A stretch of 64,000 nucleotides of DNA, taken from NCBI RefSeq assembly GCF_024586455.1, contig NC_065921.1, positions 50,552,574 through 50,616,573 of the forward strand. The letters run 5' to 3'. Made by a program: the position numbers and the translations under genes. Within the stretch, counting starts at the first letter, position 1. Every line of letters starts with the position of its first letter. Source of the DNA: Bactrocera neohumeralis (taxonomy: Eukaryota > Arthropoda > Insecta > Diptera > Tephritidae). The notes beneath the pieces are model-generated. The model saw nothing but the letters and a program-made list of their open reading frames with translations. It did not search any database and was not told the origin of the DNA. Of this stretch, positions 11,396-21,299 are shown piece by piece.

Positions 11396-11983
11396 CATAT
11401 TTATTCAATAAAAGAAAAATAACTCACATTTTGCCTCCGATTACTTTTAACTGATATATTAATTTTTGTTTTTAATTTGTACTATATCGTTTCTCAAATA
11501 GCTAACGAGTGAAATTTCGATTCTTTCGTTCAAACGAGAAAACGTTACCGAATGAGAAAATTTCAAATTTCGAAAGTGCTCTTAGATAGCGAGTACAACG
11601 ACACGAAAACAAAAAAAATACATGAATTTCGCTAGTTAACGAGAGCCGCGATTCGGGGACAGATTGGCAGCTATTTCAATTCAATATAAGGAGCAAAGAA
11701 ACTTTGCGTTGGATAAACAGGCTATTAAAAACCAGTGGACGGATTAAAGGATAACTTGATTTTTTTTTATTTTTATTAAAAAAAATATAGATAGTATATA
11801 TTTTACATATATTATTTTGAACAATGCTTTTTCTTATTAAAAAAAAACAGTTTTAATATTCGTAATAAATGATTTTCGACTTATTTACGTTTAATAAAGT
11901 AGTGTTTAGTATACGCTTGTCTTTCGGAACCACGTCAAGGACTGTCATCAACATCAACTGATCACTGCAGGCTCAGGAAACCC

Positions 11984-12199
11984 TTGTCCAACATGGGCAT
12001 AGCCTCCTGTGCTAACTGCCGGTTCTGTGACATGGGACAGGAAACACCAGCACACCTAATTCTGGATTGCACAGCAATCTGTGGAAAAAGGCTTAAGGCC
12101 CTGGATTCCATCTATATCAGCAGGGATCACATTACCTCAGTAGCGCCCGGCAAACTCCTAGAGCTATTCAGGCTGCTGGGACTCTGGCAGGACTTGTGA
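11984..12199 (+). pseudogene. LINE ORF2 C-terminal fragment (CX2C...HX4C)
   Basis: The frame MGIASCANCRFCDMGQETPA continues to HLILDCTA and ends LLGLWQDL followed by a stop. The Cys-His pattern (C-x2-C-x7-H-x4-C) is the usual C-terminal motif after the RNase H or RT region of many insect LINEs; the LOA and I-like copies in this window have analogous motifs. The stop is natural and a short 3' UTR follows to about 12260. No upstream RT is present. It differs in sequence from the LINE that follows, which has its own C-terminus at 16170. Confidence 0.65.
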
Positions 12200-12437
12200 T
12201 ATCGTAGAGGGCACAATAGACTTTAGGTCGCGGTGCATTACCTCATAACATTATATAGTTATTATCTGCAAACAGGTGGCAACACTAGGCTAAACAACAA
12301 GTGCTAAATTTTGTGCTGATCATTTATTGGTTGTTTTATTTTCATAAATATCTAATTTTAACGATATTGCTTAACGATTTGTTAAGTGAGGTGAAAGTGA
12401 TTGAAAGTAATCGAAGTGAACATTAAGTACGGTGATT

Positions 12438-13472
12438 ATGCCTCGTAAAAAGTCAACCAGCAAATTTGCTTGCGGGGCTTGTCTTAATGTTATTCGTGAA
12501 GGTACCAGCAGCATTCAATGTGCTCAATGCAGCTACTGGCATCACGCTCGGTGTACCGGACTTAGCAGCGAAGAATTTAGGGCTACAGCTAATAAAGTAT
12601 TAAAAAATAAATAAGTTTGGAAGTGCGGCAAGTGTCTTTGCGAGGTTAGTGTAAGGATATCAGATGGCCAGCGAGATTCTGAGTTAGTTGAGAATGATAG
12701 TGACGTCACAGACGACGAGTCCCTCGATAAATATGAAAACTTACTCATCAAACTGTCAAACAAAATTGAGTCAAAGTTCGATAAATTTAAGCAGTCTATT
12801 GAGGGTAACCTCTCAGATATAAGGAGTGAGATAAATAAACTAAACGAGGCTATGTCGAAAAAGTGCTCACATTTAGAAAAAAGAGTTGCGGAAATAGAAG
12901 ACAAATTAAGTTCATTCTCTTCACTTCATCCAGAGGAGGTCATTACGGAGATCAATGAGCGTAAGAAGCGGGAAGCCAATGTGATCGCATTTAATAATAC
13001 CGAATCCGAGGCGGTAGATGGTAAAGTACGCCTAGAAGAAGATAGAGCACGGTTATCATCAGTCATTCCTGAAGAGCTTCATGACAATATGAAATCGTTC
13101 AAGCTACGCAGGATAGGGCGTCCAATACCCGATCGGTCTAGGCCTTTGCTGATTGAGACACAGTCTGTCACTTGTGCCAGAAGTATACTAAGATCCAAAC
13201 CTGATCCTGACACACGAGTCTCTTTCAAGTCAGATCTTACTCCGGCTCAGCAGTCACATTTGCAATCACTGAGGGAAAAACTTAGATTGCTGAATGACAG
13301 TGGCGTGAAAAACAAAACCATTAAATACGTGAATGGCACGCCTAGAATTGTTAACACAAACTTTCGCCAAGTCGTCGAGGAAAGGAAACCTAAAGCAGCT
13401 ACAAGTATACTACCAGAATACGCGCGGTCTAAGGACAAAATTCAGCGAGTTCCTAACCTCATCAGCAAGTAG
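12438..13472 (+). pseudogene. Jockey/CR1-like LINE ORF1 with PHD-type zinc finger, one stop
   Basis: Reading from ATG at 12438: residues 10-55 form a PHD-like finger (CGACLNVI, CAQCSYWHHARC), closed after the stop by WKCGKC. An in-frame TAA at 12612 interrupts it; the same frame continues to 13472. The middle is a charged coiled coil (LLIKLSNKIESKFDKF to RVAEIEDKL). The C-terminal half resembles the RRM-like/ESR part of such ORF1 proteins (IRRIGRP-type block, near LRRIGRPIPDRSRPL). ORF1 proteins bind LINE RNA. The end overlaps the start of ORF2 in another frame. Single-stop decay suggests moderate age. Confidence 0.8.
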
Positions 13473-16170
13473 TTCGTATATGTATATGTATCACAGAGTC
13501 CTGGCTTCACTCATCTATTCAAAATAACGAATTCATCGACAGCTCCTATATCACACTAAGGAAGGACAGGGATACTTCGACAGGATGCGAAAGAGGAGGT
13601 GGTGTCCTGATCGCTTTTAAACGAATAATTAAAGCTGAGCTTATATCCATTGGGAACAATAACATAGAACAGATCTTCATAAGGATCAAAGGTGATAATA
13701 CTTGTATCATCATTGGGTGCGTATATATACCACCACAATCTAATTATGAGATATACTATGCCCATACTGAAATATTAATACATTTGAGAGAAAAATTTCC
13801 GGATTCAAGGATCATGATAGTGGGAGACTACAATTTGAATAGCAGTACACCGCGCTTTGATTGTGAGAAGCTGCTGTACGATACCACGGCCCTTATTGAG
13901 TGTCAACAATTCAATAACATCTTAAATAAAAAAATAAACTGTTGGATTTATGTTTCAGTAATTTGGATCTCTCAATCAACGAAACTCTTGCTTTCACGAC
14001 TGTCGATAAATATCACCCGCCTCTGGAGATCTCCTTGGATTTTCAGCCTAGCCTAATACCAAATTATCCTCCTTCTTATTCGTTTAAGAAAGCCGACTAT
14101 GTGAGTCTTAATGCTTTCTTTTTAAGATCTAACTGGATTGAGCTATACAAAATAAAAGAAGTAACCTTATGGTTTTATAATAAAGTACAAGAAGGTATTT
14201 CTGAGTTCGTCCCTGTATATTCGAGGAAACCAAGTAAATTTCCCTGCTGGTTCTCTAAAGAACTTATAAATAAAATTAAATTGAAGAAATCTGCACATAT
14301 CAGATATAGGAGGAATAAAAATAAGTCAAATTATAGATGTTTTAGCCAACTGAGACTCGAATGCAAGAAATTAAGTGCAATATGCTACAAGTCATACATT
14401 AATAAAGTGGAAAATCTAGTCTCTTCAGACAAAAATGAATTCTGGAGGTTTGTCAAGAACAAAAGGGGTACCGACATGGGAGTCCCAGCTACCATGACAT
14501 GGAATGACCTAACCGCTCATTCGGGTGCGGAGATTAGTAATATCTTCGCATCTTACTTCAAAGACACCTATACAATAAGCCCCAGCGGAATTGGTCATCA
14601 TCAATCTGCTGACATTGTAGGAAATGTGGAGCCAAATGAATTTGATGCTAACTTCAACGAAGTTTTTAAGCAGCTATTGGCTCTGGATCTAAAAAAAGGA
14701 GCAAGACCTGATGGTCTGCCTAATATATTTCTACGCAACTGTGCTGTCGGGCTCTGTGAACCTATCACGCATATATTCAGTAAGTCTTTTTATCACGGAA
14801 CCTTTCCATCGGCGTGGAAATCGTCGTTCATCAGTCCCATCCACAAAAACGGCCCAAGATCTAACGTTACCAATTATAGACCTGTATGTATCCAATCTGC
14901 ATTAGCAAAACTGTTTGAGAAAATTGTCTTGTCTCAGTTGATATCAACATTCAGAAATATCATTTCTCCTAAGCAGCACGGATTTGTTGGTGGCAGATCC
15001 ACTACAACAAACTTATATACCTATGTCAACTACATCTTGAAGGCCATGGACAGTGGTATTCCAGTTCATTCAATATATACGGACTTTAGCAAGGCATTCG
15101 ACAAAGTGGACCATGAGACCCTTATGGTGAAGCTAAAAAATTATGGAGTGAATTGCAATGCACTATGCTGGATCAGATCGTACCTAACAGGAAGAAGGTT
15201 GCAAGTAAGAATCGATGGACACATTTCAGATGAGTATGATGTCACATCTGGTGTCCCCCAGGGATCCCATCTTGGACCCATACTCTTCAACATATTTGTG
15301 AATGACATTGGGAGGAAACTACAGTCTGAGTACTTATTATACGCTGACGATTTAAAAATTTTTCGTAGAATTTTCACCGTTTCTGATATTCACATCTTAC
15401 AAAACGATATAGATGAGCTGTATAACTGGTGTAAGATAAATAAACTTGTTTTGAATGTGAAAAAATGCGCAGTGATGTCCTTCACCCGTGCGCATACGCA
15501 GGTACCTTTAACCTACACCTTGAACGACCAAAGACTCACGGAAGTTGAAGACATCAGAGACCTGGGTATAACTATTGACAGAAGACTAAATTTCAAGAAA
15601 CACATCGATAAAATTACTTCGCAGGCATACAAAGTACCAGGGTTGATTAATCGGATGTGTAGAGAATTTGAGAACAATTGCTCGTTAACCTGCCTATTCT
15701 CAGCAATAGTGCTACCTATTCTAGAATATGGAACAGTGATTTGGTCCCCATTCACGGACTCAATGATCAACAGAGTAGAGAGAATCCAGCACAAGTTCTG
15801 CAAAGCGCTGCTATTTCATAACAGACACAGAAACGATATCAATTCAACTGAAGACGTCCGAAGAATCCTGAAAATAAATGACCTGAAATCTCGACGGCAG
15901 GTAGCAGACCTCATCTTCTTATTCAAAATTCTCAATGGATTAATTGATGCCCCAGAAATCCTTGCAGACTTTGAAATCGTACCAAATGAGCTTAACCTTA
16001 GACAGATGAGGATTCTGAAAACTTCCAGATCGAACAAAAACTATGTAATCAATGGCCCAAAGGAAAGAATCTGTAGATTGGTAAACTCTTTGCACGGTGA
16101 CATCAACTTCTTCAGCGGGTCTCTACAGAACCTCAGAAAGGTCGTTAAAAAAGCTTTATTAAAATACTAG
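13350..16170 (+). pseudogene. LINE ORF2: APE endonuclease (broken) and reverse transcriptase (742-aa open segment)
   Basis: The endonuclease starts near 13393 (QVYYQNTRGLRTK). It loses part of its core near 13480-13500, then shows ESWLHSS, GCERGGGVLI and VGDYNL in a second frame, and shifts again near 13940. From 13942 the frame is open for 742 residues. RT blocks include PIHKNGPRSNVTNYRPV, QHGFVGGRSTTTNL, YTDFSKAFDKVDH, SGVPQGSHLGPILF and YADDLKI (about 15340). The thumb and C-terminal region follow, ending LKY and stop. The RT is of Jockey-superfamily type and has no RNase H. RT looks catalytically complete but the endonuclease is disrupted, so it is not autonomous. Confidence 0.9.
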
Positions 16171-16699
16171 CATATGAACTAGGCTACGAGTTTAATTCCT
16201 AATTTTATATGTTTAAGCCTGTTGTCTTATTTAGAATTATAATTGTTATTAGATGTATAGTGCCGATTGGCGTTAAATAAATAAATAAACATTTATCTAT
16301 CTAACATCAACTGATGATCAACACTTTGATAAAATAAAGGAATTTGTACTCAGGAATCACCGATTAACAGTCAGAGATCTTACTGGAATTATTGGAATAT
16401 CGGAAGGATCAGTGAAAAATAGTTTGAAAGGTCGTTTAAGCCTAAGAAATGTGAAAGCGCGACTGGTTCCAAAATCACTTTTTCGAAAAACGGCGTCGCA
16501 CCAGGTCAAAAATTAATGTTTTGTTGACAGTTTTCTTCCATTATCGAGGTGTGGTGCACTTCGAATTTGTGTTATGCGTCGTTTGTGCGGAGCTATTTGG
16601 AAAAATAGGCCGGAATTATGGGCGACAGCTCTTGATTTTTCCACCATGATAATGCAACGTAGCATCCTTCATTGATTTTCGTGAGTTTTAATCAGGGCC

Positions 16700-17095
16700 A
16701 AGGAGATTACTTTGTGAGCAAAAAAATTGGGTTCGAAGAATAAATTAAGTATTTAAAAATTATGAACAAAGTCTTACTAGTAGTATATCTGAAATGGTTT
16801 TTGAGATATTTGCATTCAAAGTTTAAAAATTCAGTCCGGGTTTCTTTGACTTTTAATGAATATTACACATATATTTTAACTTTTATATCCACTAACACTT
16901 TTGGTTTTTACACAGTACATTAAATATTGCAAAACCAGCTTTAATTCAATATTTAACTATCGTTAAAAATCCAAATGGATTTATATTCCCATACAATAAG
17001 AAAATGGTTGCAGGCAAAGAAAAAATTTGTGTTGCCATATTTTGTAAACGAATAAAAATAAATAATAAAGAAGGATTACACCGTGAATACAGGAT
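16700..17095. other. AT-rich spacer with fragments of dispersed repeats
   Basis: The stretch 16795-16900 carries the motif gagatatttgcattcaaagt, shared with repeats at about 19020 and 19560. The stretch 17001-17065 is similar, inverted, to 20345-20425 (tgccatattttgtaaacgaa against tttccatattttgtaatcga). No gene was recognised. Confidence 0.6.
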
Positions 17096-17113
17096 CCAAA
17101 AATCTTTCTACGC

Positions 17114-17202
17114 GAAATAACTGAAGACGCCTCGGTATTGGTCCAACCATGGAGGGTAGATGCGAAAGAACTGTAGACGCCTCTGTGTTGGACCGACCAG
17201 GA
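17114..17202. repeat. Tandem pair of about 48-bp units
   Basis: cgaaataactgaagacgcct (17114) and cgaaagaactgtagacgcct (17162) begin two similar units, each continuing to tggtccaacca or tggaccgacca. A few mismatches separate the copies. Flanks are unremarkable and only two units are visible. Confidence 0.75.
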
Positions 17203-17885
17203 TTATTTTTTTGAAGCGTGGCAAAAAATCGCCGCGAATAGCCGGAATTCTACGCAAAAACTAATTTTGTGTTGTTGGCTAATTTTGTGTTACTGACATT
17301 GGCTATTATTTTTCTTTAATACTTTTGGTTCCTTGGTAAACCATGTAGATAAAGTAACAATTATTTTTAGTTAGAATTTAACCCTTTTGATATTGTGTGA
17401 ACAAAAAGAATTGAAAAAAAGTTATTTATGAATCAATACAGAATATAAAAGAAAGTCCCTTTTTTTCTGTCCCTATGTCCCTTTGTATGCATAAATCTTT
17501 CAAACTACCCAACGGATTTTGATGCGGATAGAGTGATTGAAGAAGAAGGTTTATAATTATGTATAATAACATACATTAAATAGTGGAGAAATATTATTTT
17601 TGAGTTTTCTAATGTGATGTCGTAAATAATTAAATTTTTTCCGCTTATACTGGAAGCGCAGGCTGAACCCTATGAGATTTATCAAAATAATGTACTAAGT
17701 ATTGTACCCATTGAAAATGTCTACAGAAAACTCCCCGATGGTACATGTCTATCTCTTATGAATATCCCACAAAAACATTTTTTTGTTATTTACTTTTTAC
17801 TACAAATAATAGCTAATTTTGGGCCGGTATCGGCGGGAATGCGCCTATAAATAGCGCGTTATTGTTTTTTTTTTGGCGTCAAGTG
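17203..17885. other. AT-rich spacer, no gene recognised
   Basis: Contains ccctttttttctgtccctatgtccc and an aactacccaacggattttgatg stretch, of a kind often seen near rolling-circle element remnants, but no ends or ORFs support a call. Confidence 0.4.
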
Positions 17886-17889
17886 AATA

Positions 17890-18090
17890 CAAAGTGAAAA
17901 GGATAACTGGCTCAGTAATCAGTCTATGCATATTAAACCACGTGCATCCCAAAAGACTGATGTCATAACCTTGCCAGTCGACTTTTTCGTCTTTCCGTGC
18001 TTGAAGACCGGTTTATCATGTGCAGTCTTCTACAATGTCTCTCGATTGGACTCCAGTGTGAAATGATGGAGTTTATTACGATCAATTTCT
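17890..18090 (-). pseudogene. mariner transposase, short fossil
   Basis: The minus-strand translation gives KSTGKVMTSVFWDARGLICI followed by DYLLSQ-like sequence near 17990-17920. This corresponds to the second catalytic block of mariner transposases (GKVM..VFWD..G). Only about 65 codons are recognisable and they are broken by indels. It is separate from the two other mariner copies in the window. Confidence 0.7.
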
Positions 18091-18099
18091 CCCAAAAAG

Positions 18100-18890
18100 C
18101 AATGCTTTATTAACACACGAAAAACTTTTATGATCAATTTTTTTGTAAACTAACACAAGTTGCTTCACAAAAATGCTATGTCTCATTAACTAATGGATTA
18201 TATTATAAAATCTAACTAATAGAAATCATATGTATAGATGGTAGTAGTAGTATTATCTATGTATGGGTGACCCACATCAAGCGTGAATTTGTAATTTTAT
18301 AACTTAAAAACAGGCTCACCTATCCAAACCAAATCTTTAGGCTTTGTTCGGACTATTTAGTAGGTGGTTAATGTGAAGTTTGCACAAAATCGGTCGAATG
18401 GCACGAAATAAATATCTTGACCCTGTACTTGCACTGCATCTTGTACGGCTCACGAATACGTTGTGCTATTTTGGCTTTAAATTATAACAGTCAGATTGGT
18501 TATAGTATGTATATGTTATGTACGCATACATTGGAATGATGGCCGGAAGTTATACACATTGTGATCCGGCTAACTTTCAAGGTGAAGCGCCCGGGATGAG
18601 TTGTGCTAATGGCTAAGTAAGATTACCAGCATTAAAAACCGACCCTTGTATTCATTATTTTTTGAGACATCTCAAACGTTGAAGCTTTTTTTAACAATAC
18701 AGATCGACTTTACAAATGACATCTTTTGATGCTCCAAAATTATTATACTCATATACAACCTGTTGCTGTTTGCAGTGAAAAAGTTGCTGCCGAATTTGAT
18801 TGAAGAAATTATCTAAACTGCTAAATCAAAAGGAGAAGTTGTTTGAAACCGCGTATCTCTATGATTCCAACTAATATGTCATTTCAATTC
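18100..18890. other. AT-rich spacer, nothing recognised
   Basis: No ORF, terminal repeat or RNA gene was recognised here. Short bits such as aaaatcggtcgaatggcac near 18390 resemble Helentron-type text but are too short to assign. Confidence 0.4.
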
Positions 18891-18894
18891 AAAC

Positions 18895-19180
18895 AATGGC
18901 TGGGATTTAGATTAGCATCCCCGGATTTCGGGGATAAAATGGGTGTCACTGGAAAGGTGGCGTTCTCCAGATCACGAAAATATATACATTTAGTTGCCGC
19001 TGACTTATAGTTTTACAGATATTTGCATTTAAAGTTGAAAAATTGACGACTTTTACATTGATAATTTGTGTATTGTTAACTTTTTCACTTATATTGAAAA
19101 CACTTCACGCGTATCTTTTTTTAATATTTGTTGTAAATAAAGCTTTATTTTAATTATTTTATTTTAGATTCTCTGCATTT
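18895..19180. repeat. Dispersed repeat copy (gatttcggggt / gatatttgcatttaaagttga family)
   Basis: This block shares, in the same order, gatttcgggg, gttctccagat, then cttatagttttacagatatt and gcatttaaagttgaaaa with the block at 19440-19760. Its first half also matches 9480-9560, upstream of the Tc1 fossil. It may be the terminal part of a Tc1-like family. No coding sequence. Confidence 0.7.
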
Positions 19181-19439
19181 GCACAATAATTGCCATGGTT
19201 ATTTTTTTTTTCGTCATTTCAATTCAAACAATTATAATTAAGTTTTAAAATACTTATAATTAAGTTTTAAAATACTAGCAATTAATTAAATATTTTTTTG
19301 TTTGAATAAATGAATTCTATGTGAAAAAAAAACTTTTATTATTTCACTTTAAACGTAGCGAAGAACGTACTGGGCCGTTAATTTCTTATAAAATAAATGT
19401 GCGTTGGTGTACATAAAAGATAAAATTATAAGAGTAAAA

Positions 19440-19760
19440 GGGTCGGCTTTAGTATACCATCCCACGATTTCAGGGTTAAAAGTGGTATGGTTGGATAGTG
19501 CTGATGCTCCAGATTAAGAATATATATAATTATTGCCGTCGCAAACTTATAGTTTTCGAGATATTTGCATTTAAAGTTGAAATGTTTGCAAATTTAATTT
19601 TGCAATTTCTCGACTTATGGTTAGTTTTTTTTCCGTATTATGCACTTTTATACACTTACAATTCACTGCAATATTTCTACATATTTATTTTTTATTAATA
19701 TTTTAGATGTTTGCTTAAAATAAGCATTTTATATTTTACATTACATTATTATTACACGCA
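19440..19760. repeat. Second copy of the 18895 repeat family
   Basis: It carries cacgatttcagggttaaaag, ctccagattaagaatatata, and cttatagttttcgagatatt followed by gcatttaaagttgaaa. It lies in the same orientation as the copy at 18895 and about 550 bases downstream. The 9480-9560 fragment is more like this copy (ctccagattaag). Confidence 0.7.
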
Positions 19761-19866
19761 CAATAACAATAAGCGCACTTTAACTTCATTCATTAAGTTT
19801 CCAGTGCACAAATCAAGAAGCAAATAATGTCTTTAGTGTGTGCAACTTATGACTAAAAATTGAAAT

Positions 19867-19966
19867 CCAATAAAAACTTTTCAAGCCACTAGGTGCCGGG
19901 GATTAAATATTCGGTACCTAGAGGCTTGAAAAGTATTTATTGGTTTATACCGCATATTTAATCCCC
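19867..19966. repeat. Interleaved inverted repeats
   Basis: Arm A 19867-19898 (ccaataaaaacttttcaagc...) pairs with A' 19912-19943, about 29 of 32 positions. Arm B 19898-19910 (ggggattaaatat) pairs perfectly with B' 19954-19966. The order is A-B-A'-B', so the two pairings interlock and are not nested. The block directly precedes a Helentron-like fragment. Confidence 0.85.
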
Positions 19967-20352
19967 TCAAGGTAGGTTGACTTTTGATCGAAAATCATCA
20001 TTGTGGGTGTCATACGTATTTAACTGAAATTAAGGGATAATTCCCTTTTTATTATGATATGTCTGTATGTCAAAAAAAGGTTGAATCGGATCAATACTTC
20101 CCCTAGCCTCCTATACACTTAATATAGAGACTTTCGAACTTCCGGGTAACTTTGTACCGCATACATATATCGGCCAATATGTGAGTTATTTTAATAAAAA
20201 TGGGAAAATAGATAAATTTGAGCGAACGTGGTCTTGCCCCTATATAACCAATATCAGGATTTTCGAACATCCGGCAGATTTTACTTTATATGATTTGTTT
20301 TACACCTTAAAGTATTTTCCGGGCACCTGAACTTAGTCCTTTCATACTTGTT
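19967..20352 (+). mobile_element. DINE-1-like Helentron fragment (diverged subfamily), 3' end
   Basis: The stretch ends ctgaacttagtcctttcata followed by cttgttt, equivalent to the 3' tail of the complete copy at 7661. The interior (aactgaaattaagggata, ttgaatcgga, actttgtaccgcat, aatatcaggattttcg) closely matches 47060-47350. The 5' end is missing. Confidence 0.75.
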
Positions 20353-21295
20353 TTACTTATTTTTATTCGATTACAAAATATGGAAACACTAATTTTTTGT
20401 TGTTTACAACCATTTTTATTTTTATTTACTATATAAATAAATGAATTTCAACGAAAGTTAAATATAGAAATAAAGTTATTTTTGAACTTTTTAATAATAC
20501 GTATATATTTTATAATTTTTAACGAAACTTATTTATTTTATATGGTTTATTGACTCAGATATTCATTATGCCTTTTATTGTACATATTACATTTATATGT
20601 ACACGCACAAAACCTACAAATGCATATGCACATTATGCATTGTAATTTGAAAAAAAAAGTGCACAAATAATTATAGAATCAAACACAAACTGAAAAAGTT
20701 TTCTTTTAAAATATTCTTCAAATACAATTCGCAAAATGAAAAAGTACAACAGCTGAACTGTTGAAACCGTGTGAAACAATTTCTTCTCTATTGCTGATGC
20801 CATTCAATCAATCTCGGCATTTCTTTATAACAAATGAATCAGCACAGATCAACTTTAACCAACTATTTTGCAATTTAAAATATGATTATTTATATACACA
20901 GATGTGTATTGACAACCTTGTTTAAAAATGCACAAATTCAATACATTTAACTTCTTTTGTCTTTATATATATACATACACATACACAGGTATCAATATGT
21001 TAAAAAGGTGTACAATACGTAAAAGTACCCGCTTACTTTTCACCCTTCTTTCAACTGCAGAAAATATAAAAAAAAGAGCCTTGCGTTCAGAGCACAAATT
21101 TCTATTATTTCCAAAGCACTTCAAAATATTTCTTAAACAATATGTCAATAATTTATCACTTTTGTGTATCCAAATAACAATTTATTTATTCACACTCGTA
21201 CACCCCGCATTCTCTTTCAGATTATTCGATCGGTTTGCCGTTTTTAAAAGAGTGCATAGAAATTTGCTGAAATATAATCCACATTAAAAGCGAAC
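20353..21295. other. AT-rich spacer; 119-codon frame of low complexity
   Basis: Contains the inverted copy (20345-20425) of 17001-17065. An ATG-to-stop frame at 20928-21287 is rich in Phe, Leu, Tyr and Lys and matches no family I know. Its composition follows the local base bias, so I do not treat it as a gene. Confidence 0.45.
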
Positions 21296-21299
21296 CAAG

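Larger units (their letters stand above)
9961..11659. mobile_element. PIF/Harbinger transposon inserted in the Tc1 fossil, TSD CAG
   Basis: The ends are ggcccgaatcgcggc (9961) and the complement of gccgcgattcgggga (11659). The 3-bp duplication cag occurs at 9958-9960 and 11660-11662. Removing the insert plus one cag rejoins the Tc1 frame (LKS-R-LAA). Harbinger elements make 3-bp duplications and encode a nuclease plus a Myb/SANT-like partner; remnants of both are present on opposite strands. At 1.7 kb it is internally deleted. Confidence 0.9.
9480..11760 (+). pseudogene. Tc1-like transposase fossil, internally deleted and split by Harbinger
   Basis: The fragment near 9640-9760 reads as a paired-type HTH with KLIANLLGRWENCVT, then the AT-hook-like GRPRKISLIARGN. 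The sequence then jumps, after a large internal deletion, to the C-terminal signature YPDHNLIENLWIDLKSR (about 9900-9959). The frame resumes after the Harbinger insertion at 11663 with LAAISIQYKEQRNFALDKQ. Tc1 transposases have exactly this C-terminal order. Upstream sequence (9480-9560) belongs to a repeat also seen at 18.9 and 19.45 kb, perhaps the element's end. Inactive. Confidence 0.7.
11963..16302 (+). mobile_element. Non-LTR retrotransposon insertion with 13-bp TSD, apparently chimeric
   Basis: Exact copies of aacatcaactgat lie at 11950-11962 and 16303-16315. The insert starts with a fragment that looks like the very 3' end of another LINE's ORF2 (to about 12260) and continues as a long Jockey/CR1-like element with ORF1, ORF2 and a (TAAA)n tail (16275-16290). 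Only one duplication pair brackets both parts and none is seen at their junction near 12270. That points to one integration event, for example by template switching. Confidence 0.8.
11880..16690 (+). pseudogene. mariner transposase fossil split by a LINE insertion
   Basis: The right part (16316-16700) reads DQHFDKIKEFVLRNHRLTVR, then GISEGSVKNSLKGRLSLR, VKARLVPKSL, TVFFHYRGVVHFEF and WKNRPELW. These are the helix-turn-helix, linker and mid-catalytic parts of a mariner transposase in the right order. The left part (before 11950) ends at the GRPSTST linker. The LINE 11963-16302 sits inside that linker, flanked by a 13-bp duplication. Multiple indels make it inactive. The DNAPSH-type third catalytic block is degraded near 16650 (FSTMIMQ). 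Confidence 0.8.

Noticed and set aside
12542..12904. 120-codon minus-strand frame opposite LINE ORF1
   Set aside because: Shadow of the plus-strand ORF1, whose PHD finger and coiled coil are recognisable; the minus product is Ser/Leu-rich with no motif.
17400..17800. Possible rolling-circle remnant (aactacccaacggattttgatg)
   Set aside because: Phrase is suggestive but there is no hairpin-CTRR end, no helicase text and no second copy in the window.
20928..21287. 119-codon frame
   Set aside because: Phe/Leu/Tyr-rich product of AT-rich DNA, with an open antisense frame. No motif, signal or context supports a gene.
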